Positions 33,101 through 42,129 of a DNA stretch of 64,000 nt are shown here, piece after piece. Location: positions 12,853,952-12,917,951 of the forward strand of contig JALMQS010000187.1 in the NCBI GenBank assembly GCA_024734495.1, given 5' to 3'. The first letter of the stretch is position 1. The number at the start of each line of letters is the position of its first letter. Made by a program: the position numbers and the translations under genes. The notes beneath the pieces were generated by a model that made no database searches, was not told where the DNA came from, and saw only the letters and a program-made list of their open reading frames with translations. Source of the stretch: Forficula auricularia. Lineage: Eukaryota > Arthropoda > Insecta > Dermaptera > Forficulidae.

Positions 33101-34828
33101 TTATTTCGTCTACTGCGCATCAAATTCGATCACTTTTTGCCATCATCATTTCAGCGTGTTTTCCATCGAACCCACTTCATTTGTGGAACAAATACAAAGA
33201 CAATATGGCTGAAGACATTTTACACCGAGCGCGTACAACAACAGCGAATCCCGAACTGGAATTTAACGCGGAGATTCACAACAAGGCTTTGATTTTTATA
33301 GAGGATTTGTGCCTGATGATGTCCGGCAAGATGATGCACGAATTAGGAGTGCCATCACCGAATCACCCCATGCACGATGCATTCAATCGAGAATTTGAAC
33401 GAGAACGGCAGTACGATCAAGATGCTTTGAGTCTATCAGTACGAACAAAGGTCCCACTTTTGAATCAGCAGCAGAAATTAGCGTATGACACATTGATGGT
33501 AGCAGTCAATAAGGGCTGCGGAGGATTATTCTTCCTCGATGCACCTGGCGGAACTGGCAAGACGTTCCTAATTTCATTGATTTTAGCTTCGATTCGCGCT
33601 CAAAGTCAAATAGCTCCTGGCCGTAGCATCATCTGGGATCGCTGCCACATTGTTAGAAGGAGGAAGAACAGCTCATTCTGCGCTCAAACTACCACTTAAT
33701 TTGCAAACGATAGATGAACCGACGTGCAACATTGGGAAAAAATCAGCAATGGCCAAAGTACTACAGAATTGCAAATTAATCATTTGGGATGAGTGTACGA
33801 TGGCGCATAAACGAGCTTTGGAGGCACTCGATAGAACGTTGAAAGATTTGCGCAATAATCAGGACCTCTTTGGAGGTACGATGATTCTGTTGGCCGGCGA
33901 TTTTCGCCAAACGCTGCCAGTCATTCCAAGATCAACAGCTGCTGATGAAATTAACGCTTGCTTAAAGTCTTCTAATTTGTGGAAATACGTTAAAACTATC
34001 AAGTTAACAACTAATATGAGAGTCGCATTACAAAATTTCGAATCAGAGGAAGTGTTTTCCAAGCAATTATTAGACATTGGCGATGGGAAAATTCAGGTTG
34101 ACGATTCTACTGGGCTCATTTCGTTTCCACCTAATTTTTGTCAATTCACAACGTCAAAAGAAGAATTGATCACGAAAGTGTTCCCGAATATTGTAGAAAA
34201 TTTCAAAAACCATGTTTGGTTGAGCAAACGAGCCATTTTGGCTGCAAAAAATATTGACGTTGCCGATTTGAACATAAAAATTCAAAGTCAAATCTCTGGT
34301 GAATTGCATTCATATAAATCGATCGATTCAATTACCGATCCAGATCAAGTCGTCAATTATCCAATTGAATTCCTTAATTCATTAGATTTGTCAGGATTGC
34401 CGCCGCACAATTTGCAGCTCAAAGTCGGCTCGGTCATAATGATGTTACGGAATCTGAATCAACCGAAATTATGCAATGGAACTAGACTCGCTGTTAAGAC
34501 GCTGATGGACAACGTGATTGAAGCAACGATAATCATAGGAAAGTTCAAAGGCGAGGATGTTCTAATTCCAAGAATACCAATGATTCCACCCGACTTGCCC
34601 TTTCAATTTAAGCGTGTCCAGTTTCCGGTTCGCCTTGCATTCGCTATGACGATTAATAAATCGCAAGGTCAATCGTTGGAAGTGTGTGGAATAAACCTTG
34701 AATTTCCGTGTTTTTCCCATGGGCAGCTGTACGTGGGGTGCTCGAGAGTAGGTAAACCATCGGCGCTATTCGTTTATTCTCCAGGCGGAAAGACAAAAAA
34801 TATCGTTCATTACCAAGCGTTACGATAA
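30175..34828 (+). pseudogene. Helitron B Rep-helicase gene with two introns and one frameshift
   Basis: The gene encodes the rolling-circle transposase. The start MPPKKSNIGRSD matches MPARR and MPPK starts of the other copies. Exon 1 (30175-30837) holds a repeated basic leader and a CxxC finger (CQHCNALRFR, LCCASGK). Intron 1 is 30838-30929 (GT..AG, 92 nt), exon 2 30930-31428, intron 2 31429-31495 (67 nt), exon 3 from 31496. Rep motifs: FITFTCNPKW, WQKRGLPHAHILLW (HUH) and YVCKYVTKGSD (two tyrosines). Helicase motifs: DAPGGTGKTF (Walker A), IIWDECTMAHK (Walker B), LLAGDFRQTLPVI, TNMRV and INKSQGQS..CSRVGKP. One extra C near 33616 shifts the frame just after Walker A; otherwise complete. Confidence 0.88.
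30223..30436 (+). repeat. 69-bp coding tandem repeat
   Basis: AGAGCTTCTGCCACATCCCA starts at 30223, 30292 and 30361, then a diverged fourth unit at 30430. Each encodes a 23-residue basic segment (SATSQTRDARRESERLRIS) in the Rep leader. Confidence 0.9.
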
Positions 34829-35379
34829 ACTCATGAAAACACCAATGAATGTCGACATAATGAATTGTGATTCACAATCTGTTCAATAAATTTGCTGCGA
34901 GGGTCCAGGGGGTGAAGTCGAACCGGGCATCTCAGCTATAAAAAATAAAATTATTGTTTTGCACTTCATTAGATATCAGAGGACAACCTATTTCTTTCTC
35001 TTTGTCTTTTTTTATTTTTTATGTTATGTTATTAGTATTTTATATATATATATATATTATGTTCATATAATACTCATGTCTTCTTTAATTATTTTTGTAT
35101 TAAGTAAGTTTTTATTTCCTCATTAATAAAGAGTGAGTTTTTTATACATTTTGACAAATTTTTGGTGACCAAATGTTCCTTTGGACAAGGTCAATTTTAA
35201 TAAAAAAATTAAATATTTGTATTATCTTTTGTTGTTTTTCATTTAAATTTTAAAATTACGGGCCAGTAAAATATAATCTTCAATTATATCTATTCAAGAC
35301 TTTATTATAGAATAACAGTACTAATAAAACTTCAATAAACAAGTTGCGTGGGGTCCAGGGGGCAAAGCCCCCTGGCTAG

Positions 35380-35412
35380 CAAGGGCCCGCCGAAGGCGGG
35401 CCTCACAGCTAG
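35380..35412 (+). terminator. Helitron B 3' hairpin and CTAG terminus
   Basis: GGGCCCGCC, loop GAA, GGCGGGCC, then TCACAGCTAG ending at 35412 and T as the next base. This matches the palindrome-plus-CTRR signal at which rolling-circle transposition ends. Confidence 0.9.
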
Positions 35413-36604
35413 TATACAAATAAAACCAACATCAAATCCAGAACATCTTCAAGAGTCATTGCTGAAGCCAAGAAGAGATGGGTGAGTCATGAATTGAACC
35501 ATTTATACTCTGTTAGAAATACATTTAAACTGTACTTATATCAAATTCACACGCGATTAACAAAAATCTTAGGCCCTCCACTATTCGATTGCAAAGATAG
35601 TGATATCAGAGACAGAGTTGAACTTTTAATTAACAAAAAAACAGAAATATTATCTAAAAAACTTCAAAATCTTAGAAATCAACAACTCCCAAATAATTTA
35701 AAAAACAATAACCAAAGTGAAACTTTCAAGTTTAGTGATAGAATTAAAAATTTCACAAATACTAAATTCACCGATTCAGAAAAAGATTTATTGAATAAAG
35801 GCCTAAATCATTGCATATATTCACCAATAAATAAAAATGAATTAGAAAACATCGCGGTAAACATAGAATCTTCATTGATTAGAAACCATGAAAACTATAT
35901 GAATAAAACTATATCTGCAAACATTTTTGAGAAAACAATCCAGTCAAATCATAACAATATAAATTTCAAAGAAAATAAAACTTTAAAGCAATTAAAATCA
36001 AAAATCAGGGAAAATGATTTACAAGTAATAAAAAGTGATAAAGGAAATACAGTCTGCATATTAGACAATGAAATTTACAAAGAAAAAACGGAGAATTTTC
36101 TAAAGTCAAATAATTTTGAAGAAATTAAAAATCCAGTTAAAAGTTTTGATAAAATAGTTAAAGAAAAAATAAAAAATTCTATTATATTAACAGACAAAGA
36201 AAAATATTCACTCCCAGAAAAGAATCCACAATGTCCCAGATTATACTCTCTTCCAAAAATTCACAAGTCTGAAAAATTGGAAGATATTCCAATTAGACCT
36301 GTAGTTAGTTATACAAATTCATCAATTACAAAACTTGGCAAACATTTAAACAAAATATTTAAAGAAAAAACTAAATTCATCCCCAAAAACTCAATTAAAA
36401 ACTCACTTGAATTAATAAATAAAATCAAAGATGTTGAAATTCCCGATAATGGTAAATTAATCTCTTTGGACATCACAAACCTTTTTACAAATATTCCACC
36501 AGAAGAAACTCAAGAATTAGTTAACAAAATCATATTTAAATCCCCTAATTTACAAGCCAGAGAAAAACAAAATTTAAGCGAATTGATGAACCTCTGTAAA
36601 AATC
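35413..36604 (+). pseudogene. PLE reverse transcriptase, N-terminal half (3' of Helitron B)
   Basis: PLEs encode a telomerase-like RT with a C-terminal endonuclease. The frame continues in phase from 22890. It contains KRWVSHELNHLYSVRNTF, LTKILGPPLFD, the KSDKGNTVCILDNEIY segment, PRLYSLPKIHKS, IRPVVSYTNSSITKLGKHL and LISLDITNLFTNIPPEE (motif A aspartate), all typical of PLE RT. It breaks at 36604 before the catalytic YxDD motif and the GIY-YIG domain, where mariner sequence begins. Lys/Asn-rich composition reflects the AT-rich genome. Confidence 0.85.
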
Positions 36605-37213
36605 ATCTTTTCAGATGAAGCTCATTTTGATCTTGGCGGGTATGTAAACAAGCAAAATTGTCGCATTTGGGGCACAGAAAACCCGCAAGCATACATTGAA
36701 AAGCCGACGCACCCAAAACGAGTCACTGTTTGGTGCGGATTTTGGTCCAGAGGCATAATTGGGCCATTTTTCTTCGAAAATGAGCAAGGAGTGGCCGTTA
36801 CAGTCAATGGCGATCGTTATCGGGCCATGTTGAACGAATTTTTGTTCACAAAGGATATTGGCAACATTTGGTTTCAACAGGACGGCGCTACGTGCCACAC
36901 AGCCGAAGCTACACTCGATGTTTTGCGCCCTGTTTTTGAAGATCGCATTATCAGCCGCAGAGCTGATGTCGTTTGGCCACCTCGGAGCTGCGATTTGACA
37001 CCGTTGGACTATTATTTGTGGGGTGCCGTCAAAGATAAGTGTTACGCCGACAAGCCAGAGACAATTGACGCTTTAAAGGACAATATTCGTGAAGCCATTG
37101 GTGAAATACAGCTGCACACAATCGATAATGTGCTTAAAAATTGGACCGATCGTGTAGGCTACTGCATGGCCAGCCGAGGCAGCCATTTGAATGAAATTAT
37201 TTTCCATTATTAA
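36605..37213 (+). pseudogene. mariner-family transposase, 5' truncated
   Basis: The catalytic domain of a Tc1/mariner transposase. [17 protein letters not shown] holds the first catalytic Asp, [15 protein letters not shown] the second, and [15 protein letters not shown] the third, with 36 residues between second and third. It ends [13 protein letters not shown] then TAA. All three acidic residues are present and the frame is open, but the N-terminal helix-turn-helix is missing because the element starts inside the gene, at the junction with the PLE. Typical of insect mariner-like elements. Confidence 0.88.
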
Positions 37214-37309
37214 CCGGAAGGATTGTACTTTCAAATAAAAAAAGAAATTTGAGAAAATATTCAGTAGTTTTTTTTATAGCATTTAAAAAAAAAGTTATTT
37301 GGTGGACCC
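37214..37309 (+). mobile_element. mariner 3' UTR and right terminal repeat
   Basis: The stretch ends TTATTTGGTGGACCC followed by TA at 37310-37311, the expected end of a mariner element next to its TA target. No left terminal repeat exists in the window. Confidence 0.7.
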
Positions 37310-37311
37310 TA

Positions 37312-37568
37312 TACAATTGCGCAACGGTAAAATATTTGCAATTGATAGTATATTAAATATTAGGCATAATTGCGCGATTCATGAAGATATCAATAATCTA
37401 TATATATATATATATGGTGTTATAGAAAATCAAAGAAAAGAAGTGTTTGATTTTCCGACTTCGTCGATTGATGTTGGTGTGATGGAAATAATTTCTTGGA
37501 AACAGGATAAAAAAACTGTTAAAAATTGCCTGTGTAGAGCGAAAATGTATACTCTTGCTCATGAATAA
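37312..37568 (+). CDS. Unrecognised ORF fragment next to mariner
   Basis: Directly after the mariner TA the frame is open for about 85 codons, starting IQLRNGKIFAIDSILNIRHN and ending KNCLCRAKMYTLAHE then TAA. It has mixed, protein-like composition and no low complexity except a YIYIY run from a TA repeat. No start codon is present in this stretch. It may be the 3' end of a host or viral-like gene into which mariner inserted; I do not recognise the family. Confidence 0.3.
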
Positions 37569-37796
37569 TTGTCAAGTATGTATTAACGTTGTTGCTTTTA
37601 TAAATTGGTTATCAAAGAAGAAATAAAAAAAAAAAAATACTATTAAAAATTTCATTCTATTTAAAAAACAAATATTTTTTAAAAATTTATCTTTCTTTTA
37701 TTTGAAATTTTCATTTTATTGTGCCTTTAAATTTTTTTCATTTTAAATTTTATTTTATTTAAAAAATTTAATTTTATATACACCTATATAAACATT

Positions 37797-37827
<31 letters not shown>
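37569..37827. other. AT-rich spacer with TA repeat
   Basis: Poly-A, poly-T and a (TA)n run up to the gypsy-1 LTR. No gene. Confidence 0.6.
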
Positions 37828-37828
<1 letters not shown>

Positions 37829-38203
37829 GTAAATTTGAAATTAACGCCAAAATGACAAAGCACGGAACGCCCTCAGAAGGAGACGAGAAGAATCAAATAT
37901 CTAACCTTAACATGTCTTTTTGATATCATTTTATAATATAGCATTATATAGAGTCTTATAAGAATTTAATATTATAATAGAAATAATTGTAACACTGTAA
38001 ATATATTATTATTCTAAATTATATTTAGAATAAATAAAGGACATTGAATTTTGATTCTTCTTTATAGGTAATTAATCATGTTCATTCAAACAATATTGTA
38101 TTATATATGTAAATAATATTTCTGACAATATATTCTTCTTTATAGCTGAATCAATCTTTAATTACCTCTCAAAACCCCACGGGGAAGAATAAACTTTATT
38201 ACA
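37828..38203 (+). repeat. gypsy-1 5' LTR
   Basis: Starts TGTAAATTTGAAATTAACGC and ends AAACTTTATTACA. Contains AATAAA-like signals near its centre (AGAATAAATAAAGGAC). Confidence 0.9.
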
Positions 38204-38225
38204 AATCAAAATTCACTCCTGCAAG

Positions 38226-39305
38226 ATGACAACAAGGGTTATAATCCATGTGAAGAAAATTCAACAGGATGGCATTTCGGTTTATTCTATCAAAGCAGCG
38301 GAGGACCAAACAACTTATAAATTTCCTAAAGAATTCAGAGATGAAAAATCGCATCAGGAAATATTAGCCTTAAGTGCATCTAAAGCAGCAATCAAAGGTA
38401 TGTCAAAATCTGGAAACTTTAGAAACATAAAATTAACATGGACGCCTGAGATAAAATCATTATACATGGATAAAGATGAAAACTTCATTTTCAAAGGCTG
38501 TTTATTGGAAGAAGTAAATAATGAATCCATTAACACGCCCAAAAATAGTGAAATAGAAGTCGATGAAAATATTAATGCACTACATAACATAGAAAAAAAG
38601 TTTAATTTAGAAATATTCTATGGCAGAGATCAAGATGCAAGTGAATGGATAAATTCGTTTGAAAAAGAATGTATTAGAAACAATATAATAAATCATAGAT
38701 TAAAAATACAAGCGTTAAAATATTTCTTAAATGGAACGCCTAAAAATTGGTACGACCTAAATATAAAAAAATTTGAGCATGATGCATGGCCAGAATGGGT
38801 TAGTTCATTTTTACTAGTTTTTACAAAAAGAGGATGGTCTCAAATAAGATACGCCTATAAATATGAACATATAAACGGCTCATTTGTAGACTATGCAATT
38901 AAAAAAGAAAAATTGCTAATTGATGCTGATTTCGAAATGCCAGAAAAAACAAGAATAAATCATATAGTAATTGGATTACCAATTAAGATTCAAAACCAAT
39001 TGGAAAGATTAGAAATAAAAAGAACAGATTACTTAATAAGCTTTTTACAGAAATTAGATTCAGAGTATTCCTATATTAATAAAACAAATATAAAAGAAAA
39101 CTCACATGCTTTAGAAAAAAGAAAGAGTGATTATAAGCAAATAGAAAAAAAACCTTGCTTCAAATGCGAAAAATTAGGAAAGCCAAATAGATATCACCCA
39201 ATAAATCTATGCTTTAATAAAAAAAGATATGCTGAAATTGCAGAAACATTATTAAATGAAAATATTATCGAAAATAAAACTGAAAGTGGAGAAGAAAAAA
39301 ACTAA
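38226..39305 (+). CDS. gag: gypsy-1 Gag
   Basis: Gag forms the particle that packages element RNA. The 359-residue frame is intact from ATG to TAA. The N-terminal part (VIIHVKKIQQDGISVYSIKA) resembles the gypsy-2 Gag start. The central capsid-like region includes DASEWINSFEKECIRNN and YFLNGTPKNWYDL, shared with gypsy-2. Near the end, CFKCEKLGKPNRYHPINLC gives a C-x2-C-x9-H-x4-C knuckle with unusually long spacing. It ends in a slippery heptamer directly before the stop, so protease is expected by -1 frameshifting. Confidence 0.85.
   Translation: MTTRVIIHVKKIQQDGISVYSIKAAEDQTTYKFPKEFRDEKSHQEILALSASKAAIKGMSKSGNFRNIKLTWTPEIKSLYMDKDENFIFKGCLLEEVNNESINTPKNSEIEVDENINALHNIEKKFNLEIFYGRDQDASEWINSFEKECIRNNIINHRLKIQALKYFLNGTPKNWYDLNIKKFEHDAWPEWVSSFLLVFTKRGWSQIRYAYKYEHINGSFVDYAIKKEKLLIDADFEMPEKTRINHIVIGLPIKIQNQLERLEIKRTDYLISFLQKLDSEYSYINKTNIKENSHALEKRKSDYKQIEKKPCFKCEKLGKPNRYHPINLCFNKKRYAEIAETLLNENIIENKTESGEEKN
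39296..39302 (+). promoter_or_regulatory. Slippery heptamer A AAA AAC before gypsy-1 gag stop
   Basis: The heptamer is in the gag phase and is followed at once by TAA. The -1 frame continues as protease. The same heptamer sits at the gag end of gypsy-2. This is the classic -1 frameshift signal of retroviruses and coronaviruses; use here is inferred. Confidence 0.7.
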
Positions 39306-40339
39306 ATAGGCCCCACAGATTTATACCATTAATAAATTTAAAAATTAAAATAGGCAAAAATAAAGAAGTCAAGGCGGTCTATGATACTGGATCAAATATA
39401 TCCTTGGCAAACAGTAAATTAATTGATGAACTAAAGAAAAATATAGAAAAGGATAAAATTTTTTTCAAAACTCTAAACGGTATAAATCATGTGAATGGGC
39501 AAACAAAATTAGAATTACAAATAGGTAATATAACAGATTCATTAAATGTATATGTAATTAAGAATGATAATTTTTCGTATGATTTATTATTGGGGCTAGA
39601 TGCCATTAAAAAATTCAAGTTAATACAAGACGAGAATTTACAAATATTACAAAAAAACGTCTCTAAGAATAATAAAATTACATTAAATAAAGAGATGATA
39701 GAAGATAAAAAGTTAGATAAAAACTTAAATAAAAAAGAAAAGAACATAAAAATGATATTCACGTGTACTGACTGTCCAGAATCAAACGGGCTAAATGAAA
39801 GGCTAAATCAATCTATAACTAACAGATTAAGAGTGAAGATAAACAGTGAGAAGAATAAAAAAAGATCATGGGCAATAATAGCAGAGGAATGTATAGAAGA
39901 ATACAATAAAACAACACACTCCATAACAAGATTTCCACCAGCATATCTGCTCCGAGGAGAAAGATCGGAGATCGTTCCGGAAAGTCTGCAGGCAGAAGAA
40001 AACTTAGAAGAAAACAGTAAAAAGGCACTGGAAAACTCCATTAAAAATTTCGAGGTAAATGCAAAAAGATTAAGCAAAAACAGAAAAGAACATACGTTTA
40101 AGAAGAATGATTTGGTTTATATAGAAATGGGAAACAAGTTAAACAGAAGAAAACTAGACAAAGTAAGGAGAGGTCCGTACAAAATAATTCAAAGAATTTC
40201 AAATTCAGTTTACGAAGTAAACCTGGCAAAAAGAGGTAAAAACGCCACACTATTTCATATCAAGAAATTGCTTCCTTATCTCCGCAGTGCGGAAGAAAAT
40301 CTGGGGGGAGATGTAAATTTGAAATTAACGCCAAAATGA
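39303..40339 (+). pseudogene. gypsy-1 protease-integrase remnant (pol with large deletion)
   Basis: In the -1 frame after gag, AVYDTGSNISLANSKLIDEL is the aspartic protease active site. It continues to LLGLDAIKKFKLIQDENLQ, then after a Lys/Asn-rich join jumps to FTCTDCPESNGLNERLNQS, the integrase segment with the last catalytic Glu, and an integrase tail with RRGPYKIIQRISNSVYEVN. RT, RNase H and the first two integrase acidic residues are deleted but the frame stays open. The last residues are encoded inside the 3' LTR. Confidence 0.85.
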
Positions 40340-40687
40340 CAAAGCACGGAACGCCCTCAGAAGGAGACGAGAAGAATCAAATATCTAACCTTAACATGTC
40401 TTTTTGATATCATTTTATAATATAGCATTATATAGAGTCTTATAAGAATTTAATATTATAATAGAAATAATTGTAACACTGTAAATATATTATTATTCTA
40501 AATTATATTTAGAATAAATAAAGGACATTGAATTTTGATTCTTCTTTATAGGTAATTAATCATGTTCATTCAAACAATATTGTATTATATATGTAAATAA
40601 TATTTCTGACAATATATTCTTCTTTATAGCTGAATCAATCTTTAATTACCTCTCAAAACCCCACGGGGAAGAATAAACTTTATTATA
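40312..40687 (+). repeat. gypsy-1 3' LTR
   Basis: Matches the 5' LTR throughout by eye, ending TTATTATA instead of TTATTACA. It is followed by a TA-rich tract and then the gypsy-2 LTR. Confidence 0.9.
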
Positions 40688-40731
40688 TTATATTTATTTA
40701 TTATATTATATATATATTATATATATATATA

Positions 40732-41015
40732 TGTAAATTGTATCTCCCGCTTATATAAATTATATTAAATTATCTGAGGTTGGTAGTATTGCATGAGTGT
40801 CCTCGACTCAACTATGTTCACTCTTAATAGACCACATGTTATGACATTAAATGAGTGTGTATATTGATGAAAGGACTCTTATTCAATTCTACTATACTTT
40901 CAGGTAACTATCATTTATAACTTATCTTGTATATTATCTATTGCATTTATAAATAAAACCCTACTATACTTTCAGAATCGTCTAACGTTCAATTTACCCA
41001 ATCCACACTCTTACA
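40732..41015 (+). repeat. gypsy-2 5' LTR
   Basis: TGTAAATTGTATCTCCCGC at the start and CCACACTCTTACA at the end. It contains the empty version of the Helitron C target (GCTTATATAAATTATATT). Confidence 0.9.
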
Positions 41016-41038
41016 AATTGAATAAGTCGTTTGCAAAC

Positions 41039-42129
41039 ATGGACACCCAAAAATTCCACGTACACATAGTGAAAAAAGAAGAAAAATTTTTTGAATTGGC
41101 TGGAGTATCAATGGACAAAAAACAGTGGTATATTCTTCCAAGAGAGAACAGAGATATTCAAAACCATCAAGTATTAATGGCAAATAATATTGTTATAAAT
41201 GCTATTAAAGCAATTAAACCAATAAATGGATTTAGAAAAGTAAGTCTTAAATTAAATAAGGATATAATAGACAATTATTTCGATGAAGGAGAGAATGTAT
41301 GCTACCAAAATATTCCTTTAGAGGAGTACAATGAAATATCAGAAGAGAAGGATAACCTACAAAAAAAATTAAAGAACTGGAAACGAGACTGGAAGAAAAA
41401 TTCTATATTCATGAAAAAATTGAAAAGAACTTCATCTTGGAAAAATTTAATAATAAGAAAAATAATGCAAGTGAATGGATAGAAAAGTATGAAAAGGAAT
41501 GCTCCAGACATAAAATCATGAAAGAAGAACACAAAATAGAAATTTTGGAACAATTTTTGGAAGACACAGCAAAAATTTGGTATGAATTACATAGCAAGAA
41601 CAAAAAAAATTCAACATGGATAGAATGGAAAAACTCATTTCTAAACCACTTCTCAAAAAAAGGTTGGTCAACTATTAGAAAAGCATATAATTACAAATAT
41701 ATAGAAGGATCTTTGATAGATTATCTATTGATTAAGGAAAAACTATGTACAGAAATAGAAGATAAGATGACTACAACTTCTAAAATCAATCTAATGGTAA
41801 TGGGCCTTCCCATCCACATGCAAGAAAAATTAGATATTGAAGAAATAACATCGATCGAAAAACTTATGATAGAAATAAAGAAAATAGATAATTCGACATT
41901 CGAAAGAAGAAGATTGGAAGTTACAAAAAAAGAAGACTTCAAGAAATTAACTATACCGAACAAAAAACCATGTGCAATATGTGAAAAATTAGGATATAAA
42001 AACCGCTTCCATTCAACCCAAATATGTTGGAACAACACAGCTTCCATAAAGAAAAGCATAAATTTAAATGAGGAAGAAACGGAAAATGAATATTTACAAA
42101 TATCAGAGGACGAACAAAAAAACGATTGA
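41039..42129 (+). pseudogene. gag: gypsy-2 Gag, one frameshift
   Basis: Starts MDTQKFHVHIVKKEEKFFEL. A missing or extra A in the A8 run at 41361-41368 splits it into 41039-41482 and about 41370-42129; the second frame has NNASEWIEKYEKECSRHK, LEDTAKIWYELHSKN and the knuckle CAICEKLGYKNRFHSTQIC (C-x2-C-x9-H-x4-C). Similar to gypsy-1 Gag over its whole length. It ends CAA AAA AAC GAT TGA, with a slippery heptamer two codons before the stop. Confidence 0.85.
42117..42123 (+). promoter_or_regulatory. Slippery heptamer A AAA AAC near gypsy-2 gag stop
   Basis: Phased with gag. The -1 frame leads into the protease frame (PGKSNPQPLIKIKV). It corresponds exactly to the gypsy-1 site. Any stimulatory structure downstream was not established. 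Confidence 0.7.

Larger units (their letters stand above)
22891..35412 (+). mobile_element. Helitron B with nested cargo, inserted in a PLE gene
   Basis: The left end is TCTATATATATAAAAATC preceded by A. The right end is a GGGCCCGCC..GGCGGGCC hairpin, then CACAGCTAG followed by T. Helitrons insert between A and T without target duplication, start with TC and end in CTRR after a hairpin; all these are met. Removing this 12,522-bp block rejoins an open PLE frame. Inside are a partial foldback, a PLE-type repeat, a minisatellite, a LINE, an LTR remnant and the Rep-helicase gene. A second Helitron-like 5' end near 29263 suggests a composite. Confidence 0.85.
37828..40687 (+). mobile_element. gypsy-1: Ty3/gypsy LTR retrotransposon with internal deletion
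   Basis: LTRs at 37828-38203 and 40312-40687 (376 bp each), TG at the 5' end and CA (left) or TA (right) at the 3' end. By eye they differ only at the last bases, so insertion is recent. The internal region has gag, a protease start and an integrase C-terminus; RT, RNase H and most of integrase are missing. A purine tract, GGGGGGAGA, precedes the 3' LTR. It is non-autonomous and related to gypsy-2. Confidence 0.9.
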
